From: Patescibacteria group bacterium
GTDB lineage: Bacteria > Patescibacteria > Paceibacteria > UBA6257 > 2-01-FULL-56-20
Assembly (NCBI GenBank): GCA_023484365.1
Contig: JAMDBA010000032.1
Span: forward strand, 1-12,166
Direction of reading: 5' to 3'
Length of the DNA stretch: 12,166 nucleotides
Below the pieces are notes generated by a model. That model ran no database searches and was not told the DNA's origin. It worked only from the letters and a program-made list of their open reading frames with translations. Both the position numbers and the translations under genes were made by a program. This document shows, one piece after another, positions 5,865 to 11,983 of this stretch. Positions within the stretch are counted from its first letter, which is position 1. Each line of letters begins with the position of its first letter.

Positions 5865-6515
5865 TTATTCCGAGATACCATTATCCTTTTCTTCTTTTTC
5901 AATAAGCGCGATAACGCCGTCTAAAAGTTTAGCCGGGTCGCTTTCAAAAACAATTTTACCCGGACCACGATGGGCGCGGCTGACGATTTCCTGTAACGAA
6001 TCCGCTGTTCCGCCCGTATGAGTTAAAACACCCTGTGGTTTTTGGTCTTCAAAAGCGATGGTGAATTCATTCAACGTTCCCATCCTTCCGCAAACGGTAA
6101 TAACAGCATCAGCGGAACGGGTTAGAAGCAGGTTGCGGCCGGAATAATCAAAACCTGTGTAGATAATTAAATCGTGGTAATCAACCGGCAAATGATAAGT
6201 TTTTATGTGGGCAATCTTGGAAACCGCCGGTGAAAGTCCGATAACTATCCCGCCGGCTTCTTTGGCTCCTTTGGCAGCCCAGTAAGGAGTGCCTGTCGTA
6301 GCGCCGGTCACCAAGATCAATCCGCGTTCGGCAATCAACCGGCCAAGTTCCAGAGTTTTTTCCAAAGTTTGAGGCGAACAATGATCTGTTTCCGCCGCGC
6401 CGGAAATGCAAATTTTATATTTCAAGGATTTTGAATGGTTGTGGTTGATAGGATTATTTTTAGAACTGCTTTTTATTCCGACTTTTTGATTGTTTTTAAT
6501 TTTATTTTTTGCCAT
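5865..6515 (-). CDS. SLOG/LOG-like Rossmann-fold protein (TIGR00725/DprA-related type), 216 aa
   Basis: After a polar N-terminal extension (1-32) comes a Rossmann domain: YKICISGAAE (33-42), LILVTGATTGTPYWAAKGAKEAGG (66-89), SAGs-type core DYSGRNLLLTRSADAVITVCGRMGTLNEFTIAF (123-155). The GRMGTLNE motif (143-150) replaces the PGGxGTxxE of cytokinin-activating LOG enzymes. This is usual in the TIGR00725 / 'LDcluster4' branch of the SLOG superfamily. SLOG proteins bind or hydrolyse nucleotide-derived ligands; no specific activity can be assigned. It is the first gene of the - strand cluster, with its own extended -10 promoter. Only six bases separate that -10 box from the ATG at 6515, suggesting a leaderless mRNA. 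Confidence 0.8.
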   Translation of the reverse strand: MAKNKIKNNQKVGIKSSSKNNPINHNHSKSLKYKICISGAAETDHCSPQTLEKTLELGRLIAERGLILVTGATTGTPYWAAKGAKEAGGIVIGLSPAVSKIAHIKTYHLPVDYHDLIIYTGFDYSGRNLLLTRSADAVITVCGRMGTLNEFTIAFEDQKPQGVLTHTGGTADSLQEIVSRAHRGPGKIVFESDPAKLLDGVIALIEKEEKDNGISE

Positions 6516-6521
6516 AAAGAA

Positions 6522-6550
6522 ATTTTATCATTTTAGATTATTGGCTACAA
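6522..6550 (-). promoter_or_regulatory. Extended -10 promoter of the SLOG gene, leaderless type
   Basis: On the - strand, TTGTAG (complement of 6545-6550), a 17-base spacer ending in TGA, and TAAAAT (complement of 6522-6527). Six bases then lead to the ATG at 6515, so transcription would begin at or next to the start codon. There is no Shine-Dalgarno. The -35 box lies inside the first copy of the 18-bp direct repeat. Confidence 0.6.
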
Positions 6551-6553
6551 GCA
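6536..6553 (+). repeat. 18-bp direct repeat, copy 1
   Basis: GATTATTGGCTACAAGCA occurs here and again, identical, at 7170-7187. The two copies flank the gene 6592-7167. The match stops on both sides (A versus G before, A versus G after). This copy lies in the divergent promoter region. Confidence 0.85.
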
Positions 6554-6557
6554 ATAA

Positions 6558-6585
6558 TGGACTAAATCTAATTTTATGGTATGCT
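6558..6585 (+). promoter_or_regulatory. Extended -10 promoter of the SCEGH gene, leaderless type
   Basis: TGGACT (6558-6563) is a 4/6 match to the -35 box. After 16 bases, TATGCT (6580-6585) is preceded by TGG, which makes an extended -10. The ATG at 6592 is 6 bases after the -10 box, where transcription should start. No Shine-Dalgarno precedes it. Confidence 0.55.
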
Positions 6586-6591
6586 TTCGTT

Positions 6592-7167
6592 ATGGATAAA
6601 CGAGAAAAATTCTCTTATCCGGAAAAAAACGAAAAACAACAGCGATGGGACGGCATCGCTTCCAAGGTAGACAAAACAGTTGATAAGCTTGAAAAACCAG
6701 TGGATCCGGACATCAAAGAAAGCATCGTCGCCCTGAACGCTTTTGGTATCAACACTACCGCCTCTTGCGAAGGGCATATTGATCACGGAACATACGCTCC
6801 GTATATTGACGTTGAAGCAAAAGATGTTGAGATGCTTGATCGACAAGCCAGAGAGCTGGAAGACAAAGAAGAAAATATAAATAAAGCCAAAAATATTTTT
6901 AAAGAAATTGAGCAGAAAAATCTCGAGGAACGCGAAAAATTATTTCTGCTTTTAGATGAATTTTATAAAAACAGAAATGTGTCGTTTAGCACAAAACTCA
7001 TAGTCAAAGGATTAGCCAGAGGATGGAGCCGCCTGGAAAGCCAAGGCGCGGACTTGCAGAAAATTAAAACAAAAGAAGAGCGGCAGGAAAATCTCTCTCG
7101 GTATCAGGAGGAAATGGCCGCGTTTACGGATTTTCTTACGAAAAAATATTTTGAAGAAAAGAGATAG
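6592..7167 (+). CDS. Uncharacterised SCEGH-motif coiled-coil protein, 191 aa
   Basis: I do not recognise a named family. Residues about 38-75 form a compact conserved-looking core: DIKESIVALNAFGINTTASCEGHIDHGTYAPYIDVEA, with Cys59, Glu60, His62, Asp64 and His65 in a pattern that could bind a metal or form an active site. From about 78 to 115 and again 165-191 it is strongly charged and helical (LEDKEENINKAKNIF, KTKEERQENL), likely coiled coil. No signal peptide or membrane segment. The ATG at 6592 is preferred over in-frame upstream starts because the promoter -10 box ends at 6585 and the upstream residues are hydrophobic, low-quality coding. The gene is bracketed by an exact 18-bp direct repeat and followed by a strong terminator. 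It diverges from the SLOG gene. Confidence 0.75.
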   Translation: MDKREKFSYPEKNEKQQRWDGIASKVDKTVDKLEKPVDPDIKESIVALNAFGINTTASCEGHIDHGTYAPYIDVEAKDVEMLDRQARELEDKEENINKAKNIFKEIEQKNLEEREKLFLLLDEFYKNRNVSFSTKLIVKGLARGWSRLESQGADLQKIKTKEERQENLSRYQEEMAAFTDFLTKKYFEEKR

Positions 7168-7169
7168 CG

Positions 7170-7187
7170 GATTATTGGCTACAAGCA
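7170..7187 (+). repeat. 18-bp direct repeat, copy 2
   Basis: This is the second identical copy of GATTATTGGCTACAAGCA. It begins 2 bases after the stop codon of the SCEGH gene and lies 634 bases from copy 1, in the same orientation. No promoter-like -10 box is found at the right distance here, unlike copy 1. Confidence 0.85.
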
Positions 7188-7212
7188 GGAAAAATTTATT
7201 TAATGACCTCCT

Positions 7213-7241
7213 CCCCGGGCTAACGCCCGGGGTTTCCTTTT
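7213..7241 (+). terminator. Strong hairpin terminator after the SCEGH gene
   Basis: CCCCGGGC (7213-7220), loop TAAC and GCCCGGGG (7225-7232) are followed by TTTCCTTTT. Its sequence and the preceding GACCTCCT also resemble the right-end hairpins of IS200/IS605 elements, so it may have come with a mobile element. Confidence 0.7.
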
Positions 7242-7245
7242 GTGG

Positions 7246-7270
7246 CATACCAGAGCTTCACTCTGGTATG
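7246..7270. repeat. Perfect hairpin, 10-bp stem
   Basis: CATACCAGAG (7246-7255), loop CTTCA and CTCTGGTATG (7261-7270). An 11-bp direct repeat CGGGGTTTCCT also occurs at 7228-7238 and 7333-7343, the second leading into TGGTATAG. Together these features suggest a short non-autonomous palindromic element spanning about 7205-7350 with no coding capacity. Confidence 0.55.
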
Positions 7271-7350
7271 TAATCGTACCATTCATCCCCCTTCTCCGGC
7301 GGCTATAATCATTTCACGACGCCGCCTCCGAACGGGGTTTCCTGGTATAG

Positions 7351-7375
7351 AAAAAAGAGGGCGGGTGCCCTCTTT
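7351..7375 (-). terminator. Terminator of the HAD gene, probably bidirectional
   Basis: On the - strand AAAGAGGGC, loop ACCC and GCCCTCTTT are followed by further T residues (complement of 7351-7353). The 5' arm overlaps the HAD stop codon at 7374-7376. On the + strand the same hairpin is followed by ATTTT, so it may also stop transcription from the SCEGH side. Confidence 0.8.
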
Positions 7376-7994
7376 ATTTTATAAAATACATCATACTCAC
7401 AATCTCACGGAAATAATGAATCGTATCCGGTTTAGCGCTGATAACCAAACTTTCGGGGATATAGCCGCCCAGAAATGCGATTGTCTTTATGCCGGCTTTT
7501 TTTCCGTGTCGGATATCTGATGGCGCGTCGCCAACAAAATAGCAGTTTTCTGGACAAACATCCGCATCCGCTACTATCCGCTGGATTGCTGATTTCTTAT
7601 CAAGCGCGTGAAATGCTTTATACCAAAACAGATCCGAGAGTCCGAATTTGTCCAAAAGCGGAGAAACAAGATTCTCTTTCTGCGCCGTAACTAAGCCAAT
7701 CCTGATTCCCAAGCGGGCAAGCAGCAGAAGGACATCTTTTGCGCTTGGAAATAAAACTGCTTCCGATATGTGCGCCTCATAAAATGGCTCGTATATCGCG
7801 TTTAATTCATCCCTGGAAGCAACGATGCCGCGTGATTGGTATATTTGAAGATAATCGCCTTCAAGTTCAGAAAAATATTCCGCGATAGTCGGAGGATTTT
7901 TACCGTAGACGCAGAAAATTTCTTTAACCGATTCGTGCCAAACCGGAATGTCATTTAAGACCGTGCCGTTCCAATCAAAAAGTACTACTTTCAT
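7374..7994 (-). CDS. HAD-superfamily hydrolase, phosphoglycolate phosphatase-like, 206 aa
   Basis: Motif I is FDWNGT (Asp7, Asn9): the nucleophile Asp is present, while the usual second Asp is Asn, a variant seen in a large HAD subgroup. A helical cap follows (about 15-85). Motif II is LVTAQ (Thr103), motif III is one of the lysines in HALDKKSA (133-134), and motif IV is YFVGDAPSDIRHGKKAGI (Asp156, Asp160). The length fits a small Mg-dependent phosphatase; the substrate is unknown. The start at 7994 is supported by AGGAG about 9 bases upstream. It has its own near-consensus promoter and a terminator touching its stop, so it is a single-gene transcript. Unlike several neighbours it uses a Shine-Dalgarno. 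Confidence 0.88.
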   Translation of the reverse strand: MKVVLFDWNGTVLNDIPVWHESVKEIFCVYGKNPPTIAEYFSELEGDYLQIYQSRGIVASRDELNAIYEPFYEAHISEAVLFPSAKDVLLLLARLGIRIGLVTAQKENLVSPLLDKFGLSDLFWYKAFHALDKKSAIQRIVADADVCPENCYFVGDAPSDIRHGKKAGIKTIAFLGGYIPESLVISAKPDTIHYFREIVSMMYFIK

Positions 7995-8032
7995 TAATTT
8001 TCTCCTTTATTTAATTTTTTTGTTCTGAATTA

Positions 8033-8062
8033 ATTATAACTTAAAACTAGTCAGGCTGTCAA
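8033..8062 (-). promoter_or_regulatory. Consensus promoter of the HAD gene
   Basis: On the - strand TTGACA (complement of 8057-8062), an 18-base spacer and TATAAT (complement of 8033-8038), both perfect boxes. It lies directly after the stop codon of the upstream beta-CASP gene, so the HAD gene does not depend on read-through. Confidence 0.8.
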
Positions 8063-8069
8063 GCCAGCG

Positions 8070-9428
8070 TTATAACTCAAAACTTTCTCCTATAGCCGGA
8101 ACAATCGCGTCAATCGCCAAATCGTCGCGGATTTTTTGCGCCAAAACCTTCCCCACCTCTTCTTCGCCATGGACAAGAAAAACTTTTTTTAAAACTTCTC
8201 TTGCCGGCTTAAGCCAGTTTAAAAGATCATTTTGATCGGCGTGCGCCGAGTAACCGCTTATTTGTTCTTTTTTACACTTTACCAGCACTTTTTCGCCGAA
8301 AATTTCCACCTCGGAAGCGCCCTCTAAAATTTTCCTCCCTAAAGTTCCAACGGCCTGATAACCGACAAATAAAATAGTGCTTTTAGGGTCGGGTAAATAA
8401 CGGATTTCGTGATGTAAAATCCGGCCGCCATTGGACATCCCCGATCCAGCCATAATTATTTTTGGCGGCAACACATCATTAATTGCTTTTGATTCCTCTT
8501 TAGTCAAAGTTAAATGAACATCGGGAAAATTAAATATGTCTTTATGCAAAGAAGCGACAGCCGGATATTCAAGATTAAGATAGCTTTCGTATTTTCTATA
8601 AACATCTGTCAATTTTATCGCCAGTGGACTGTCAATATAAACCGGCACTTCTGGGATTTTTTTGTTTTCAACAAGGTCGTTTAAAAGAGAAAGTAATTCT
8701 TGCGTGCGCTCCATCGCGAAAGCCGGGATCATCAGTGTGCCGCCGTTTTTAACGGTATCCTCAATAACATCTTCAAGCGAATCTTCTCTTGATTTATCGT
8801 CGTGATGCAATCTATCGCCATAGGTTGATTCCATCAGGCAATAATCAGCATCGGGAATTTTATCAGTCGGCTTCATAAGCGAAGGGGTGGAATTGCCTAA
8901 ATCGCCGGAAAAAACTATTTTTTTGCCTTCGGCTTCAATTAAAATAAAAGCCGAGCCTAAAATATGACCGGCATCGTAAAAAGTAACTTTAAAATCGCCG
9001 AAATCAAGCTGTTTGCGATAATCAGCCGTTTTCCAAATCCTATCAACCGCTTCAATATCATTTAAATCGTATAAAGGTTTTTGATTCTCGCGCGCGGCCG
9101 CCTTAAGCAATATCCGCTCCGAATCCTCAAGTAAAATTTTCGCGAAATCCTTTGTCGGCACAGTTGAATAGACCTCGCCGCGGAAGCCGTTTTTATAAAG
9201 CTTAGGTATCCGGCCAATATGATCCAAATGGCTATGAGTAACGAAAACAGCCTTAATTTCCCTGGCATTATAAGGAAGAGGTTCAAAATTTTCCTTCTCA
9301 ACGTAATAACCGCCCTGATGAAGGCCACAATCAATTAAAATTTTAACCGGCCCTTTTTGACCGTTAATTTCCAGCAAGTAGTTTGAGCCCGTCACCACTC
9401 CCGCCGCGCCGTAAAAAGTTAGTTTCAT
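8070..9428 (-). CDS. Beta-CASP metallo-beta-lactamase RNase (CPSF/Ysh1-like), 452 aa
   Basis: The MBL zinc motifs are all visible: HSHLDH (65-70), AGHILGS with His155, SGDLG with Asp176, and His420 in FLVHGEEE. The beta-CASP motifs A-C are also there: the MESTYGDR segment (199-206), TLMIPAFAMERTQELL (231-246), MAGSGMSNGGRILHH (326-340) and GYSAHADQNDL with His396. There is no KH or RNase J C-terminal domain. The length fits the short bacterial homologues of CPSF73/YSH1 that process or degrade RNA. Endo- or 5'-exonuclease mode cannot be told from sequence. The ATG at 9428 starts at the family N-terminus (MKLTFYGAAGVVTGS). No good Shine-Dalgarno or promoter stands out. Confidence 0.92.
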   Translation of the reverse strand: MKLTFYGAAGVVTGSNYLLEINGQKGPVKILIDCGLHQGGYYVEKENFEPLPYNAREIKAVFVTHSHLDHIGRIPKLYKNGFRGEVYSTVPTKDFAKILLEDSERILLKAAARENQKPLYDLNDIEAVDRIWKTADYRKQLDFGDFKVTFYDAGHILGSAFILIEAEGKKIVFSGDLGNSTPSLMKPTDKIPDADYCLMESTYGDRLHHDDKSREDSLEDVIEDTVKNGGTLMIPAFAMERTQELLSLLNDLVENKKIPEVPVYIDSPLAIKLTDVYRKYESYLNLEYPAVASLHKDIFNFPDVHLTLTKEESKAINDVLPPKIIMAGSGMSNGGRILHHEIRYLPDPKSTILFVGYQAVGTLGRKILEGASEVEIFGEKVLVKCKKEQISGYSAHADQNDLLNWLKPAREVLKKVFLVHGEEEVGKVLAQKIRDDLAIDAIVPAIGESFEL

Positions 9429-9618
9429 CCCGTTAGAAAATCTAAATACATCTTTCCGACTGGAAGATTGTTAATTAGATTGTTTTGACAATTAATATGA
9501 TTAAACATTGTTTATAAGATTTATATTATTGTAATGTGTTTGCTTGAGTTTTATAGCTGGTTAGTCTCTAACGGGATTCATATTCATTACTATAACGCCA
9601 TCAGCTTAAAAAACAAAA
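9429..9618. other. Intergenic spacer between the Mur ligase and beta-CASP genes
   Basis: 190 bases, A+T-rich. A short 5-bp hairpin GTTAG-TCT-CTAAC (9560-9572) and a 9-bp inverted pair CCCGTTAGA (9429-9437) / TCTAACGGG (9567-9575) are present. No T-run terminator for the Mur ligase and no clear promoter for the beta-CASP gene can be supported, although one should exist here if that gene is separately transcribed. Confidence 0.4.
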
Positions 9619-10887
9619 TCAACGGCTCTTAATTGCTTCCAATACTTTTTCTTTTTCATTCCAGGGTAATTTTTTGCCAGCCGCCAAATGGATAGAGGAC
9701 TCGCTGCCTTTGCCGGTAAAAATAACGCCACCGCCGTCTTCCGCTAAAGACAGCGCTCGTGAAATTGCTTCTCGCCTGTCTAAAATTTTTAAAACTTTTT
9801 CTTTTTTGGAAATTCCAGATTCTATTTGCGAAATTATTTCTTCGGGATTTTCATCGTAGGGGTCTTCGTTGGTTAAAATAATTTTACTACAATACTTTTC
9901 GGCGATTTTTCCCATCTCCGGACGCTTCCATTTGTCACGTCCGCCGCCGGCGGATCCCAAAACGCAGACTAAATTTTTAACACCGTAATCTTTTTTCAGC
10001 GACATATAAACTTTTTCCAAAGAATCCGGCGTATGAGCGTAATCAATAGCAACTAAAAAAGGATTTTCCTGTAAAATTTCCATCCGGCCGGGAACGCCGG
10101 GAAAATCAAAAACAGCTCTCTTGATAATTTTATCGTTTACGCCCTGCGACCGGCAAAAAGCAACCGCCGCCGCAATATTTTCCCTGTTAAAATCGCCCTT
10201 GATTCGGCTTGAAACTGAAAAGTCCGGGCCGATATCCGATCTTGAATAAAAAATAACGTTTTCGCCCCAAAGAGCATCAGAAAAATGCTTATAGTTAGGA
10301 TCGTCCTTATTGATAAAAAATATCTTTTCTCGTCGCGATCCGCTAGCCGGCGGACTATTTTTGGCGTATTTAAAGAAAGAAATTTTGGCCTCGCGATATT
10401 TTTCAAAAGAACCGTGGGCTTCAATATGTTCCGGCGCCAGATTGGTGAAAATGGCCGCGCTCCAATTTATAAACCGATGACGCGAAGAAACAACTCCCTG
10501 CGAAGTTACCTCTATCAGCGCGTAATCGCATTTTTTACCAACCGCTTTCCTTAAAAATCTTTGAATAAACATCCGACCGGGCATTGTATTACTCCAATAA
10601 TTACTAATACTTTCACGGCCAATTTTCATTCTAACCGAAGAAAGCAGGGCTGTCCTTACTCCCGCTCTTTCTAAGATATAACTAATCAGCTCCAAAACAG
10701 TTGTCTTGCCCTTAGTGCCGGTTACTCCTAAAACAAAAATTTTTCGGCTGGGTTTCCTGTAGACCAGAGAGCCGGCATAAGCTAAAGACAAATGATATGA
10801 CTTATTTAGGGCTGGCATGCCGGCCAGCCATTTTAGCAAACGATTATTTTTTATTTTTTTAAAAACTTTCCTCATTTCGTTAGCCAC
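9619..10887 (-). CDS. Mur ligase family protein, MurE-like without N-terminal domain, 422 aa
   Basis: ATP-dependent amide ligase of peptidoglycan precursor synthesis. Central domain: P-loop GVTGTKGKTT (54-63), TMPG (101-104), EVTSQG (126-131), H154 and HGSFEKYREAK with Lys168 at the carbamylated-lysine position, GDFNREN (231-237). C-terminal domain: GVPGRME (264-270), DYAHTPDSL (282-290), GSAGGGRDKWKRP (311-323), TNEDPYDENP (339-348), TGKGSE (391-396). This order is that of MurE. The usual N-terminal uridine-binding domain is replaced by about 45 residues, and the DNPR signature for meso-diaminopimelate is EDPY, so the added residue is probably not meso-DAP. The start is GTG at 10887, directly beside a palindrome; ATG at residue 5 (10875) is an alternative. 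Confidence 0.82.
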   Translation of the reverse strand: MANEMRKVFKKIKNNRLLKWLAGMPALNKSYHLSLAYAGSLVYRKPSRKIFVLGVTGTKGKTTVLELISYILERAGVRTALLSSVRMKIGRESISNYWSNTMPGRMFIQRFLRKAVGKKCDYALIEVTSQGVVSSRHRFINWSAAIFTNLAPEHIEAHGSFEKYREAKISFFKYAKNSPPASGSRREKIFFINKDDPNYKHFSDALWGENVIFYSRSDIGPDFSVSSRIKGDFNRENIAAAVAFCRSQGVNDKIIKRAVFDFPGVPGRMEILQENPFLVAIDYAHTPDSLEKVYMSLKKDYGVKNLVCVLGSAGGGRDKWKRPEMGKIAEKYCSKIILTNEDPYDENPEEIISQIESGISKKEKVLKILDRREAISRALSLAEDGGGVIFTGKGSESSIHLAAGKKLPWNEKEKVLEAIKSR

Positions 10888-10921
10888 AACATTCCAACAT
10901 TCTGCAGAATGTTGGAATGTT
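10888..10921. repeat. 34-bp perfect palindrome between ruvA and the Mur ligase gene
   Basis: Each arm is AACATTCCAACATTCTG (17 bases) followed directly by its reverse complement with no spacer. It lies between the ruvA stop (10923-10925) and the GTG of the Mur ligase (10887). On the + strand it ends in TTTTT; on the - strand no T-run follows. It would form a long hairpin in the shared mRNA, touching the GTG start. Confidence 0.85.
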
Positions 10922-10922
10922 T

Positions 10923-11507
10923 TTACTTAGCCGATAAAATTTTCAGAGCTTCCTTGAGCCGTTCCTGCGGGCTGGTAATTTTTTTGCCGATTTTGGATAA
11001 AGCTGATTTGGCAGCTTCTTTACGATAACCAAGACTGACAAGCGCTTCAATAAGGTCGGCGTCAATTTCCATTTCTTTAATAGTCTCCGGCGCCGCTAAG
11101 TTTTTAATCTTCCCGCGAAGCTCCAGAACAATCCTCTCGGCTGTTTTTTTGCCGATACCCGATGCCTGAGTAAACAAGTCGGGACGGTTTTCACCGATGG
11201 CCGCCGACAAATTTTTAAAATCATCAACGCCTAAAATCGCCAATGCCGATTTTGGCCCGACGCCGCTGACCGAGATTAAAAGCTCAAAGAAATTCTTTTC
11301 TTCCGCCGACAAAAACCCGTAAAGATCCAGCGCGTCTTCTTTAACATGGAGAAAACAGAAAAACTTTATCAGACTTCCTGCCTTCGGCAAATTTTCCAAC
11401 GTTTTTTTTGTTAAAAAAACTTTGAGCCCGACCGCGCCACCACCGATTTCCACGACAGCGAAATTTTCTCCCTTAAAACCAAGATTACCGTTAAGGCTGT
11501 AAATCAT
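10923..11507 (-). CDS. ruvA: Holliday junction branch migration protein RuvA, 194 aa
   Basis: The OB-fold N-terminal domain begins MIYSLNGNLGFKGENFAVVEIGGGAVGLKV and continues through FCFLHVKEDALDLYGFLSAEE. Two helix-hairpin-helix motifs follow: SVSGVGPKSALAILG and ASGIGKKTAERIVLELRGK. A flexible linker leads to the small C-terminal domain III (DADLIEALVSLGYRKEAAKSAL) that contacts RuvB. The length and domain order are canonical. RuvA holds the four-way junction as a tetramer while RuvB drives branch migration. No ruvB or ruvC is nearby in the window. It is read from an extended -10 promoter placed at the start codon, and the Mur ligase follows after the palindrome. Confidence 0.95.
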   Translation of the reverse strand: MIYSLNGNLGFKGENFAVVEIGGGAVGLKVFLTKKTLENLPKAGSLIKFFCFLHVKEDALDLYGFLSAEEKNFFELLISVSGVGPKSALAILGVDDFKNLSAAIGENRPDLFTQASGIGKKTAERIVLELRGKIKNLAAPETIKEMEIDADLIEALVSLGYRKEAAKSALSKIGKKITSPQERLKEALKILSAK

Positions 11508-11515
11508 TTATAAGA

Positions 11516-11524
11516 ATTATACCA
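11516..11524 (-). promoter_or_regulatory. Extended -10 promoter of ruvA, leaderless type
   Basis: On the - strand TGG-TATAAT, a perfect extended -10, ends 8 bases before the ruvA ATG (11507). The -35 region is weak (TTATAG at 18 bases). Transcription would start at or one base before the ATG, and no Shine-Dalgarno is possible. Confidence 0.65.
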
Positions 11525-11599
11525 GAAAAACTAATTTGACTATAATTTTATTTATTATAATTGGTAGAATATTAAAATAAAGAAGCAACCTAACGGAAT

Positions 11600-11628
11600 T
11601 TGCACTTTTATTTATATTTTGCTAAATT
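11600..11628 (+). promoter_or_regulatory. Promoter of rpsT, leaderless type
   Basis: TTGCAC (11600-11605), a 17-base spacer ending in TGC, and TAAATT (11623-11628). The ATG at 11636 is 7 bases after the -10 box, so the message should begin at the start codon. The TTG of the -35 box opens an in-frame upstream reading but is not the start. Confidence 0.65.
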
Positions 11629-11635
11629 TATTCTT

Positions 11636-11890
11636 ATGGCAATAATCAAATCAGCTAAAAAAGCGATAAGGCAGAATAAGCGGCATCGCGCGCTTAATTT
11701 AAAACGCCAAGCCGAATTTAAAGCCGTCATCAAAAAATATAAAGCTTTGCTTAAAGAAAAAAACAAAGACGAAGCCAAGAAATATTTTTCCCAGCTTCAG
11801 AAAAAAGTTGATAAGCTCGCTAAGGTCGGGTTTATCAAAAACAATAAAGCTCGCCGGCTAAAATCCAGATTAAGCAGGCAAATAAAATAG
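11636..11890 (+). CDS. rpsT: 30S ribosomal protein S20, 84 aa
   Basis: The sequence MAIIKSAKKAIRQNKRHRALN and the C-terminal HKNKAARxKSRL-like segment (GFIKNNKARRLKSRLSRQIK) are those of S20, an all-helical, Lys/Arg-rich protein that binds the 5' domain of 16S rRNA. The length is typical. The ATG at 11636 starts at the conserved N-terminus. It is monocistronic: its own promoter upstream and a strong terminator after the TAG stop. Confidence 0.95.
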   Translation: MAIIKSAKKAIRQNKRHRALNLKRQAEFKAVIKKYKALLKEKNKDEAKKYFSQLQKKVDKLAKVGFIKNNKARRLKSRLSRQIK

Positions 11891-11908
11891 ACTTATTGTT
11901 TCCGCCTT

Positions 11909-11946
11909 ATAGCAAAATCCCGCCTCAAAAGGCGGGATTTTGCTAT
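11909..11946 (+). terminator. Terminator after rpsT
   Basis: A perfect 16-bp stem: ATAGCAAAATCCCGCC (11909-11924), loop TCAAAA, GGCGGGATTTTGCTAT (11931-11946). The GC core ATCCCGCC/GGCGGGAT is followed by TTT, giving a standard terminator whose A/T flanks also pair. It could work in both directions. Confidence 0.88.
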
Positions 11947-11954
11947 GCTATAAT
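11946..11954 (+). promoter_or_regulatory. Extended -10 promoter of the pilin-like gene
   Basis: TGC-TATAAT is a perfect extended -10 box directly after the rpsT terminator. No usable -35 is apparent because that position falls in the terminator hairpin. Transcription would start near 11961, with a leader of about 23 bases and no clear Shine-Dalgarno. Confidence 0.6.
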
Positions 11955-11983
11955 TGATATATTAATTATTGAATAATAAATTT

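Noticed and set aside
6490..6591. Upstream start adding 34 residues to the SCEGH protein
   Set aside because: It overlaps the divergent SLOG coding start and both promoters, and the added residues are hydrophobic and unlike the rest. The -10 box ends six bases before the ATG at 6592.
9429..9575. Regulatory inverted pair CCCGTTAGA / TCTAACGGG
   Set aside because: Nine-base arms separated by about 130 bases in A+T-rich DNA can arise by chance, and no other feature supports it.
11600..11635. Upstream TTG start for rpsT
   Set aside because: S20 proteins begin at MAxIKSAKK; the TTG is part of the -35 box.
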